Positions 1 through 6,089 of a DNA stretch of 18,147 nt are shown here, one piece after another. The translations under genes and the position numbers were made by a program. Numbering within the stretch: the stretch's first letter is position 1; the number at the start of each line of letters is the position of its first letter. The notes under the pieces are model-generated. The model had not been told where the DNA came from and did not search any database. It saw nothing but the letters and a program-made list of their open reading frames with translations. Source of the stretch: Halobacteriales archaeon QS_5_70_15 (GTDB lineage: Archaea > Halobacteriota > Halobacteria > Halobacteriales > Haloarculaceae); assembly GCA_003022005.1 (NCBI GenBank), contig PXRQ01000082.1:1-18147 (forward strand), given 5' to 3'.

Positions 1-1
1 C

Positions 2-100
2 AGCGGGCTCGAGGTCGTCGCGCAGACGGCCGACGTGGAGAACGGACAGATCGACCTGTACAAGTCGACGCTGCACGTCTCGTTCGCACTCCAGCGGTGA
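2..100 (+). CDS. Dodecin-like flavin-binding protein (C-terminal end only)
   Basis: Only the last 32 codons are in the window; the start lies upstream. The visible tail begins SGLEVVAQTADVENGQ and ends in an alternating hydrophobic strand, LHVSFALQR, then TGA. A Gly-hydrophobic-Glu strand, a turn containing ADVENG and a final beta-strand of the V-x-F-x-L type match the C-terminal half of dodecins. These are roughly 65-75 residue proteins that form hollow dodecamers and store or buffer flavins in haloarchaea. The assignment rests on this tail alone, so another small beta-rich protein is possible. Confidence 0.6.
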   Translation, partial: SGLEVVAQTADVENGQIDLYKSTLHVSFALQR

Positions 101-384
101 CAGCGACCCTCCGCTGATACGGTCGTGCGTAACTATTATTCGGCGGTGTTCGACAGGACCGGTGTTTCGAGACTATCCCGATACGTCCTGGTCGATCGAT
201 AGGACCGCCTCCCCGGATGGCGAGGGTGCCTGCAGTACCGACCGGCCGGCGGGAGGCAGGGCCGCAGGACGGTTCGGGAGACACTGCACCGTGTCCCGTG
301 GCGCGGTCCCATCGGTCGTTGTCCGTTAGCGAGCGGCCCGCGAAGAGCTCTGAGAGCCCCTCGGTTCCGACTGGGGGCCGGTTC
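101..384. other. Intergenic stretch without recognised gene
   Basis: This is about 280 bp between the dodecin-like stop and the convergent small membrane-protein gene. It is locally less GC-rich near 130-150 (an AT patch around taactattattc), which could be transcription-termination sequence for the plus-strand gene. Open frames here have unbiased third positions and do not resemble proteins. No RNA gene was seen. Confidence 0.5.
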
Positions 385-567
385 CTACTGCCGCAACACG
401 AAGAGGTAGGTGAGGACCGCGATGCCGACCGTTCCGATAGCGACGTTCCGCGCGGTGAACTCGATCACGCTGATGAAGTCGAGCCCCCAGACGACGGCGC
501 TCGCGAAGGCGAGCGAGAGCAGGAGGTCAAGCACGAGCAGCACGCGGATGTCACCCTCGGAGGCCAC
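385..567 (-). CDS. Small two-helix membrane protein, function unknown
   Basis: This is a 60-aa protein if the GTG at 567-565 is used (start VASEGDIRVLLVLD). The frame stays open further upstream, but that extension has no membrane-protein character and runs into the repeat region. Two hydrophobic segments are visible, at about residues 8-28 and 41-58, joined by a short loop with GLDFISVIEFTARN. This predicts a helical hairpin in the cytoplasmic membrane. Short two-helix proteins of this kind are common conserved hypotheticals in haloarchaea, and I cannot assign a function. The gene converges on the dodecin-like gene. The start codon is the least certain part of the call. Confidence 0.6.
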   Translation of the reverse strand: MASEGDIRVLLVLDLLLSLAFASAVVWGLDFISVIEFTARNVAIGTVGIAVLTYLFVLRQ

Positions 568-968
568 AGGATGACTCCCGTGCCCGGGGACTTGAATCCC
601 GACGATGGTACGCAGGACGCGGACGGGCGGAAAGAACTGCCGGCGGTACCACCTCGAAAGCCCCGGCCTGCGTGGCGGCTCCGCCGCCGCGTTATCGGTT
701 GCCGGCGGCCGGCAACCCTGGCTCCGGTCGCGCGGCTCGCTGCGCTCCTCGTCGCTCACTTCGTTCGCTCCTGCGGTGCTTACTTCACCGTGCTTCCCGT
801 AGCCGGCCGCCCCTTTCATTCCCGCCCCTCGGTGACTAATCGATCAGTCGACGCCGGGTGGGATTGAAAGGGGCCGCGCTCTCGACGACGGCGGCCGATG
901 CAAGGACCGCAGGCCGGAGGCCGAGGACCGCAGCGAGCACTGACGGGGTGGAGTAGACCCGCTCCATC
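568..968. repeat. Hairpin- and repeat-rich intergenic region
   Basis: This is 400 bp with no credible gene. Elements in order: a short GGCGG/CCGCC hairpin at 674-685; a perfect 9-bp inverted repeat at 697-717 (ggttgccgg/ccggcaacc, 3-nt loop); a run of degenerate ctcgct/cgctcac/cgttcgctc units at 735-772; an 18-bp inverted repeat at 810-827 and 856-873 with two mismatches; and a 10-bp direct repeat aggaccgcag at 903-912 and 924-933. Degenerate gcgaacgaagtgagcg-type strings between haloarchaeal genes are a recurring class of interspersed repeat. It lies just beyond the ABCE1 stop. Confidence 0.6.
810..873. repeat. 18-bp imperfect inverted repeat around a 28-nt spacer
   Basis: The left arm is 810-827 (cccctttcattcccgccc) and the right arm 856-873 (gggtgggattgaaagggg). 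The reverse complement of the right arm matches the left at 16 of 18 positions. The 28-nt spacer contains atcgat and gtcgac palindromes. The structure could be a transcript-end hairpin or the ends of a small non-autonomous repeat element. The GATTGAAA string resembles the 3' end of CRISPR repeats, but there is no array. Confidence 0.6.
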
Positions 969-2819
969 CTACTCCTCGTCGCCGTCCTCGGGCGCGTAGT
1001 AGTACTCGCCGGCCCGCTTCTGCTCGCGGTCCTTCTGGGAGCCGGGCTTGTTGATCCGGGGTCGGCCGGTCCGCTGGTCCCGGCGGAACGTCACCCCGAG
1101 GTTCGCGAGGAACTCGTTCATCCCCTCGCGCATCCCCACGGGCTTGCCCGCGCGGCCGTGCTCGGCAGGGGTGCCCTCGAACACCTGCAGGCGGTCGGCC
1201 AGCAGGTCGATCATGTAGATGTCGTGGTCGATGACCATCGCCGTCGCGCCGTGGTTCTCGGTGTATCGGCGGATGGCCCGCGTCGCGAGCACCCGCTGCT
1301 CGACGTCGAGGTGGGCGCTCGGCTCGTCGAGCAGGTAGAGGTCGGCGTCCCGGGAGAGACACGCCGCGATGGCCACCCGCTGGCGCTCGCCGCCCGAGAG
1401 GTCCGTGAGGTCCTGCTCCATGACCCGCTCTAACTGGAGGGGCCCTGCGATCTCCGTGTTCCAGTACGAGGAGCCGAAGTCGTCGGTGATCGAGGCGAGG
1501 AAGGCGTCGACCCGCATCGGCCGGTCGATCTCGACGTACTGGGGCTTGTAGGAGATGTCGAGCGCGAAGTCGACCGCGCCCTCGGTCGGTTCGAGTCGGC
1601 CCGCGAGCAGTTTCGCGAACGTGGACTTCCCGATGCCGTTCGGACCGACGATGCCCAGGACCTCGTTCCGGCGGATCGCCCCGGCGTCGACCTCGAGGGT
1701 GAACTCCCCCTCGCCGTAGGACTTGACGAGGTCCGGGTACTCGACGAGGGTGTCGGCGGCGCCGGTCACCGTCCGGGGGGCGTGCTCCTCGAACTGGATG
1801 GTCTCCGGGCGGATCCGCATGTTCTCGTTCTCGAGGTAGCCCGCGAGGTACTCGTTGATGCCGTTCCGCGTCGACTTGGGGCTCGTGACGACGCCGAACG
1901 CGCCCGGCTCCCCGTACGCGACGTGGAGCGTGTCCGCGATGAGGTCGAGGATGGCGAGGTCGTGCTCGACGACCATCATCGAGCGGTCCTCCTCCTCGGC
2001 CAGTTCGCGGATCAGCCGCGCCGCCGTGACCCGCTGACCGATGTCGAGGTAGGGGGTCACCTCGTCGATGAAGTAGAAGTCGGCGTCGCGGACCAGCGTC
2101 GCCGCGAGCGCGACCCGCTGGAGTTCGCCGCCCGAGAGCGTGTCGATCTCCTGATCGACGACGGCCGCGACGTCGAGCCGCTCGACGATCTCGTCGGCGA
2201 CGCCGCGCTCGTCGACCCCCGCCAGCAGTTCGTTCGTGTTCCCGTCGAACCGGTCGGGGATGCGGTCGACGTACTGTGGCTTGCGGGCGACGGTGAGCTC
2301 CCCCTCCGCCAGGGCCCCGAGGTAGTTCTGGAGCGCCGTCCCGCGGTACTGGTCGAGGATTCCGCCCCAGTCCGGGGGGTCCTCGTAGCGTCCGAGGTTC
2401 GGCGTTATCTCGCCGGCGAGCACCCGCACCGCCGTGGACTTCCCGATACCGTTCGGCCCGAGCACGCCGGTCACGCGGCCCTCGCGGGGCGCGGGCAGGC
2501 CGTAGAGCCCGAAGGTGTTCTCGCCGTAGCGGTGGGCCGGATCCTCCTCTAGCTCCTGCGGGAGATTGATGATCTCGATGGCGTCGAACGGGCACTTCTC
2601 GACGCAGATGCCGCAGGTTTCGCCCAGACAGATCTCCTCGGAGATGCTGATCTGATCGGGCTTGCCGTCGAACTCCCCGCCCGCCTCGTAGCGCTCCTCG
2701 CGGGTGACGATGCACTCCTTGCCCGTGCGGTTGGGCGGGCAGAAGTTCGCGCACTCGTAGTTACAGCGGTCGGGCTGACACCTGTCGAGATCCACGACCG
2801 CGATGCTGTCCTCGGCCAT
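969..2819 (-). CDS. abce1: ABCE1/Rli1 ribosome-recycling ATPase
   Basis: A 616-aa twin-ATPase that splits post-termination 70S ribosomes into subunits with aRF1/aPelota in the cytoplasm. The N-terminal iron-sulphur domain has C14, C19, C23, C27 and C36 (CPPNRTGKEC), then C64, C69, C72 and C76. The spacing C64-LGET-C69 is two residues longer than the usual CxxC. NBD1 carries Walker A GPNGIGKST at 121-129, signature LSGGE at 228-232, catalytic E253 and H286. NBD2 carries Walker A at 392-400, signature LSGGE at 474-478, catalytic E499 and H532. The NBD1 D-loop region reads DEVTPYLD where DEPSSYLD is usual. The hinge motif ENMRIR is at about 332-337. The length is normal for the family. The ATG shares its A with the upstream gene's TGA, so translation is probably coupled. 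Confidence 0.97.
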   Translation of the reverse strand: MAEDSIAVVDLDRCQPDRCNYECANFCPPNRTGKECIVTREERYEAGGEFDGKPDQISISEEICLGETCGICVEKCPFDAIEIINLPQELEEDPAHRYGENTFGLYGLPAPREGRVTGVLGPNGIGKSTAVRVLAGEITPNLGRYEDPPDWGGILDQYRGTALQNYLGALAEGELTVARKPQYVDRIPDRFDGNTNELLAGVDERGVADEIVERLDVAAVVDQEIDTLSGGELQRVALAATLVRDADFYFIDEVTPYLDIGQRVTAARLIRELAEEEDRSMMVVEHDLAILDLIADTLHVAYGEPGAFGVVTSPKSTRNGINEYLAGYLENENMRIRPETIQFEEHAPRTVTGAADTLVEYPDLVKSYGEGEFTLEVDAGAIRRNEVLGIVGPNGIGKSTFAKLLAGRLEPTEGAVDFALDISYKPQYVEIDRPMRVDAFLASITDDFGSSYWNTEIAGPLQLERVMEQDLTDLSGGERQRVAIAACLSRDADLYLLDEPSAHLDVEQRVLATRAIRRYTENHGATAMVIDHDIYMIDLLADRLQVFEGTPAEHGRAGKPVGMREGMNEFLANLGVTFRRDQRTGRPRINKPGSQKDREQKRAGEYYYAPEDGDEE

Positions 2820-3151
2820 CAGAAGGTGGTCCCCGTCGTGAGGAGCACCGTCCAGCTGACGAACCAGAGCGAGAAGGTCATGAAGATCACGTACAGGTAG
2901 TCCTTCGCGCCGAAGTCCTCGACGTCGACCTCGACGAGCCCCGCCCGCCCGAGCGCCTCCAGTATCGGGAACTGGACGACGACGGCCGCGACGACCACGT
3001 AGAGCCCGATCCGCGAGGTGGCCGGCTCGGCCGCCCCCGCGGTCACGACGGAGGAGCCGACGGCGGCGAGGATGCCCGCGAGCGACGCGAGCGTCGTGAC
3101 GGTCAGACCCCTGAGGTGGGAGGCCCGAGCGTCGGCCGTTTCTGTCGCCAT
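2819..3151 (-). CDS. EMC6-like three-helix membrane protein
   Basis: A 110-aa protein starting at the ATG at 3151-3149. A longer frame exists upstream, but it has poor composition and overlaps the divergent promoter region. Three membrane segments are visible at about 16-38, 48-68 and 84-107. The last contains DYLYVIFMTFSLWFVSW. Size and topology fit the archaeal EMC6-like family, related to the eukaryotic ER membrane complex subunit that works with Oxa1-family insertases; the homology is my recollection of the pattern, not a search. The stop TGA overlaps the ABCE1 start (TGATG), so the two genes form one operon. A perfect 6-bp hairpin (3155-3169) sits immediately before the start. The alternative is a generic haloarchaeal membrane protein of unknown function. 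Confidence 0.7.
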   Translation of the reverse strand: MATETADARASHLRGLTVTTLASLAGILAAVGSSVVTAGAAEPATSRIGLYVVVAAVVVQFPILEALGRAGLVEVDVEDFGAKDYLYVIFMTFSLWFVSWTVLLTTGTTF

Positions 3152-3154
3152 ACC

Positions 3155-3169
3155 CCCCGCTCGGCGGGG
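3155..3169 (-). promoter_or_regulatory. Hairpin directly upstream of the EMC6-like/ABCE1 operon start
   Basis: A perfect inverted repeat, CCCCGC-TCG-GCGGGG, ends 3 nt before the ATG on the minus strand. The G-rich arm next to the start would be the only Shine-Dalgarno-like sequence and would be base-paired in the transcript. It could tune translation of the operon. Regulation is inference. Confidence 0.35.
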
Positions 3170-3245
3170 CGCGGGCAAAAGCGGTTCGCTTGCGGGACGA
3201 TCAGGAGTACCTTGACGTCGTGCCCGACGAGAGCGGTCGAGCGAA

Positions 3246-3259
3246 TCGGGGTTCCCCGA
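3246..3259. promoter_or_regulatory. Palindrome in the divergent promoter region
   Basis: TCGGGGTTCCCCGA is a perfect 14-bp palindrome lying 37-51 bp upstream of the nicotinamidase-like start, between two divergent genes. Its position next to where a haloarchaeal TATA/BRE would lie suits a dimeric repressor or activator site. No clear TATA box is present between it and the gene. Confidence 0.3.
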
Positions 3260-3296
3260 CCGAACGCTCTTGCCCGACGCACCACAACCTGCGGGT

Positions 3297-3875
3297 ATGT
3301 CTCTCGAGCTCCCGGTCGACAGCACCGCTCTCGTGGTAGTGGACATGCAGAACGGGTTCTGCAAGCCCGACGGGTCGCTCTACGCCCCGGGAAGCGAAGC
3401 GGCCATCGAGCCCGTGGCGTCGCTGGTCGACCGCGCCCACGACGCCGGCGTCCGGGTCGTTTTCACCCGGGACGTCCACCCGCCGGAGCAGTTCGACGGC
3501 GCTCACTACTACGACGAGTTCGAGCGCTGGGGCGAGCACGTCGTCGAGGGCTCCTGGGACGCCGAACTCGTCGAGGAACTGGACCTCCGGGCGGACGACC
3601 ACGTCGTCCAGAAGCACACCTACGACGCGTTCTACGGGACGGAGCTCGAGGGCTGGCTCTCGGCGCGGGGCATCGACGACCTCGTGGTCTGCGGGACGCT
3701 CGCGAACGTCTGCGTGCTCCACACCGCCGGCTCGGCGGGGCTGCGGGACTACCGGCCCGTGCTGGTCGAGGACTGCATCGGCGCCATCGAGGAGGACCAC
3801 CGCGAGTACGCGCTGGAGCACGCCGACTGGCTGTTCGGCGAGGTCCTCGAGGGCGAGGGCGTTCGGTTCGCGTGA
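3297..3875 (+). CDS. Isochorismatase/nicotinamidase-family cysteine hydrolase
   Basis: A 192-aa cytoplasmic hydrolase. The catalytic triad is visible: D16 in VVVDMQNGF, K106 in VVQKHTYDAF and C139 in GTLANVCVLHTA. A metal-site pattern, D59-x-H61 plus H81 in the RWGEHVVEGS segment, matches the W-x-x-H-C-V-x-G-T region of nicotinamidases. Nicotinamide to nicotinate for NAD salvage is therefore the most likely reaction. Isochorismatase-like amidase activity on another substrate cannot be excluded. I chose the ATG at 3297 over an in-frame ATG nine codons upstream because the conserved N-terminus (SLELPVDSTALVVVD) starts there. It is monocistronic, divergent from the EMC6/ABCE1 operon. Confidence 0.88.
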   Translation: MSLELPVDSTALVVVDMQNGFCKPDGSLYAPGSEAAIEPVASLVDRAHDAGVRVVFTRDVHPPEQFDGAHYYDEFERWGEHVVEGSWDAELVEELDLRADDHVVQKHTYDAFYGTELEGWLSARGIDDLVVCGTLANVCVLHTAGSAGLRDYRPVLVEDCIGAIEEDHREYALEHADWLFGEVLEGEGVRFA

Positions 3876-3969
3876 GACGGAGCCCCGACCGGGGGTGGAG
3901 TCGACGTCCGCCGCCGGTAGTCATCGGACCGGGTCGACCGACCGCCGGTAGGCCGGCGCGACCTCCGTA

Positions 3970-4452
3970 TCAGTCCTCCCCGTCGCCGCCGCGGAACAGC
4001 CGGTACGCCCCGGTGCCGTGCGCGACGGCCTCCTCGCCGTCGCCGGGGACCTTCCCGGTCACCACCCCCTCCGAGACGCCGACGCTCCCGCCCGCGCGGA
4101 CCACCTCGGCCTCCGCCCGCAGGTCCCCGGCTGCCGGGTGGAGGTAGTTCACGTTCAGGTTGATGGTGGCCATCCCGTCCTTCAGGGGGTCGTCGAGGTA
4201 GGGCCGGAGCGCGATGCCGCCGACCACGTCGATCAGCGTCGAGGCGACCCCGCCCTGTATCGGGTGCCGCTCGCCCTCGACGGCGCCCTGCCACGGGACG
4301 TTCGTCAGTTTGGACTGGTAGGGAATCGACATGACCGCCCGGCCCTCGCCGAGTTCCTCCACCTCGACGCCGAGCCACGAGAGGAACTCGTGCCGGGGTC
4401 GAAGTAGTGCTGGAGCGTCTCGGCCCGCCCCCTCGGGGAGTTCCGCGGACGT
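3970..4452 (-). pseudogene. PaaI-type hotdog thioesterase with lost ATG and compensating frameshifts
   Basis: The C-terminal ~120 residues are a clean PaaI/YdiI-like hotdog domain. FLSWLGVEVEELGEGRAV is followed by the active-site helix region IQGGVASTLIDVVGG, then NLNVNYLHPA and AEVVRAGGSVGVSEG. The domain is expected to hydrolyse acyl-CoA thioesters. Glutamine replaces the His of the usual HGG. The N-terminus is broken. ACG at 4452-4450 stands where ATG is expected (T-SAELPEG). Near 4424-4430 one extra G shifts the frame, and near 4393-4398 a one-base loss shifts it back. Between these points the family-like sequence AETLQHYFD is encoded in another frame. Net length (161 codons) is restored. 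The longer uninterrupted frame starting at 4566 has atypical codon use and is probably not the start. This is either real decay or sequencing error. Confidence 0.75.
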
Positions 4453-4635
4453 ACCGGGGCCAGTCGGCTCCGGTGCCCCCCGGGCGCACCGACTCGACGT
4501 TCGGCGCCAACGGCACCGACCGACGACTCCGGTCTCGGCCGAATTTCGGTGGGAATCCGGGCGCATCCCCGCCGAAGTAGGGTCAGTTCTCGGAAAATCG
4601 CCTTACGGGCTCGACGGCTCGCCCCGGATGGATCG

Positions 4636-5970
4636 ATGGACCCGACCGACGACTCACGGACGACACGGACGACCTCGCGACGCAACGTCCTCGGCACGAC
4701 CGCGACCCTCGCCGCCCTCGGCCTCGCCGGCTGTTCGGGCGACACGGGCGGCGGCATGGCGACCGACACCCCCACGGCGACGCCGATGCCGACCGAGGAG
4801 CCGACGATGGAGCCGACGGAGACGGCGACGGAGGAGCCAACCGAGACGGAGTCGATAGCGGCCCCGGACGTCCCGATACTGAACTACGCGCTGACGCTGG
4901 AGCACCTCGAGAACGCTTTCTACCGCGAGGGGTTGGAGACGTTCGCCGACGGGGAGCTGATGGAGGCCGACGCGCTCTCGGCGTTCGACGAGGCCGTCCG
5001 GATGGAGGTGCCGGAGTACCTCCGGACGGTGGGCGCCCACGAGGCGGCCCACGTCTCGGCGATCAGCGACGCGGTCGAGCAGTTGGGTGGGGCTCCCGTC
5101 GAGGAGGCCGAGTACGACTTCGGCTACGAGACGCCGAGCCAGTTCCTCGAACTCGGGATGGCCCTGGAGAACACGGGCGTCGCCGCCTACGCCGGCGCCG
5201 CGCCGTCGGTGGTGGACAACGACATCCTCGCGGCCGCCGCGGGCATCCACAGCGTCGAGGCGCGACACGCCGCCTTCCTGAACCTCGTGAACGGGAAACT
5301 CCCGTTCCCGAAGGGGGTCGACGAGGCACGGTCGATGAGCGAGGTGCTCGAGATAGCGGGCCAGTTCGTCACCAGCGAGGTCGACGCCTCCCGCTACGAA
5401 CTCGACGAAGACCGGCCGGCCCCCGACCGAAAGGCCGAGGACGACACGAGCGACGTCGACGTGCTGAACTACGCGCTGACGCTGGAGCACCTCGAGAACG
5501 CCTTCTACCGCGAGGGACTCGAACGGTTCTCCGAGACGGAGCTGATGGAGGCGGAGGCGCTCTCCGAGTTCGGCGAGGAGATCCGGTCGATGGTTCCCGA
5601 GCATCTGGGGACCGTGGGCGCCCACGAGGCGGCGCACGTCTCGGCCATCGCGGACACCGTAGAGCAGTTCGGCGGGACGCCCGTAGAGGAGGCCGAGTAC
5701 GACTTCGGCTACGAGACCCCCTCGGAGTTCCTGGGAGTGGCGAAGGCCCTCGAGAACACGGGCGTCGCCGCGTACAAGGGGGCCGCACCGACGGTGTCGA
5801 GCGACGCGGTGTTCGAGGCCGCGATCGGGATCCACAGCGTCGAGGCTCGCCACGCCGCCTTCCTGAACGAGCTGAACGCGACCTCGCCGTTCCCGAACGG
5901 TGTCGACGAACCGAAGTCGATGGACGAGGTGGCCGAGATCGCCGGCCAGTTCATCGTCAGCGAGGGCTGA
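4636..5970 (+). CDS. Tat-exported lipoprotein with two tandem ferritin-like di-iron domains
   Basis: 444 aa from the ATG at 4636; a nearby ATG at 4628 is out of frame. The N-terminus has a twin-arginine motif SRRNVL (14-19), a hydrophobic stretch and a lipobox LAGC with C33. This predicts Tat export and lipid anchoring on the outer membrane face. A Thr/Pro/Glu-rich linker follows (about 36-80). Two ferritin-like domains occupy 82-248 and 277-443. Each carries the set E...ExxH...E...ExxH: E89, E136-H139, E178, E208-H211 in the first, and E284, E331-H334, E373, E403-H406 in the second. They align without gaps, with 123 of 167 residues identical by hand count. The family is 'ferritin-like domain' (Ferritin_2 type), with biochemical role poorly known; iron or oxidant handling at the cell surface is inference. 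Confidence 0.88.
   Translation: MDPTDDSRTTRTTSRRNVLGTTATLAALGLAGCSGDTGGGMATDTPTATPMPTEEPTMEPTETATEEPTETESIAAPDVPILNYALTLEHLENAFYREGLETFADGELMEADALSAFDEAVRMEVPEYLRTVGAHEAAHVSAISDAVEQLGGAPVEEAEYDFGYETPSQFLELGMALENTGVAAYAGAAPSVVDNDILAAAAGIHSVEARHAAFLNLVNGKLPFPKGVDEARSMSEVLEIAGQFVTSEVDASRYELDEDRPAPDRKAEDDTSDVDVLNYALTLEHLENAFYREGLERFSETELMEAEALSEFGEEIRSMVPEHLGTVGAHEAAHVSAIADTVEQFGGTPVEEAEYDFGYETPSEFLGVAKALENTGVAAYKGAAPTVSSDAVFEAAIGIHSVEARHAAFLNELNATSPFPNGVDEPKSMDEVAEIAGQFIVSEG
4879..5379 (+). repeat. Intragenic tandem duplication, copy 1 (ferritin-like domain)
   Basis: Codons 82-248 of the ferritin-like lipoprotein. The copy begins with a 38-bp stretch (4879-4916) that is base-for-base identical to 5464-5501. 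The ungapped domain alignment continues for 167 codons at an offset of exactly 585 bp. Confidence 0.9.
5464..5964 (+). repeat. Intragenic tandem duplication, copy 2 (ferritin-like domain)
   Basis: Codons 277-443 of the same gene. The copies are joined by a charged ~28-residue linker (VDASRYELDEDRPAPDRKAE and following). Divergence is concentrated in loops and non-ligand helix faces; all predicted metal ligands are kept. Confidence 0.9.
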
Positions 5971-5997
5971 ACCACGAACATCGCGCTTGCTCGTGGT
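5971..5997 (+). terminator. Hairpin directly after the ferritin-like gene
   Basis: The arms accacgaaca (5971-5980) and tgctcgtggt (5988-5997) pair at 9 of 10 positions around a 7-nt loop, starting at the base after the stop codon. The gene converges with FAU-1. It lacks a following T-tract, so it may stabilise or process the transcript end rather than terminate. A 14-bp direct repeat (ccggcgacgcaccg, 6013-6026 and 6035-6048) follows. Confidence 0.45.
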
Positions 5998-6089
5998 GCA
6001 CACGCGGATCGTCCGGCGACGCACCGACACACTCCCGGCGACGCACCGCCACCTCACACCGGTCCCGCGCGGCCCTCCGCGGCACCCGC

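Noticed and set aside
583..601. T-arm-like string (minus strand GGGATTCAAGTCCCCGGG), as at the 3' end of a tRNA or an att-site remnant
   Set aside because: No matching acceptor 5' strand, anticodon arm or CCA was found in the adjoining minus-strand sequence, and the T-stem would contain an A-C mismatch.
856..873. GATTGAAA motif resembling the 3' end of a CRISPR repeat
   Set aside because: Only one copy plus one imperfect inverted copy; no regularly spaced direct repeats, no leader and no cas genes.
844..2754. 636-codon minus-strand frame overlapping ABCE1 in another frame
   Set aside because: An Arg/Gly/Pro-rich shadow of the real gene; ABCE1 motifs are intact in the other frame.
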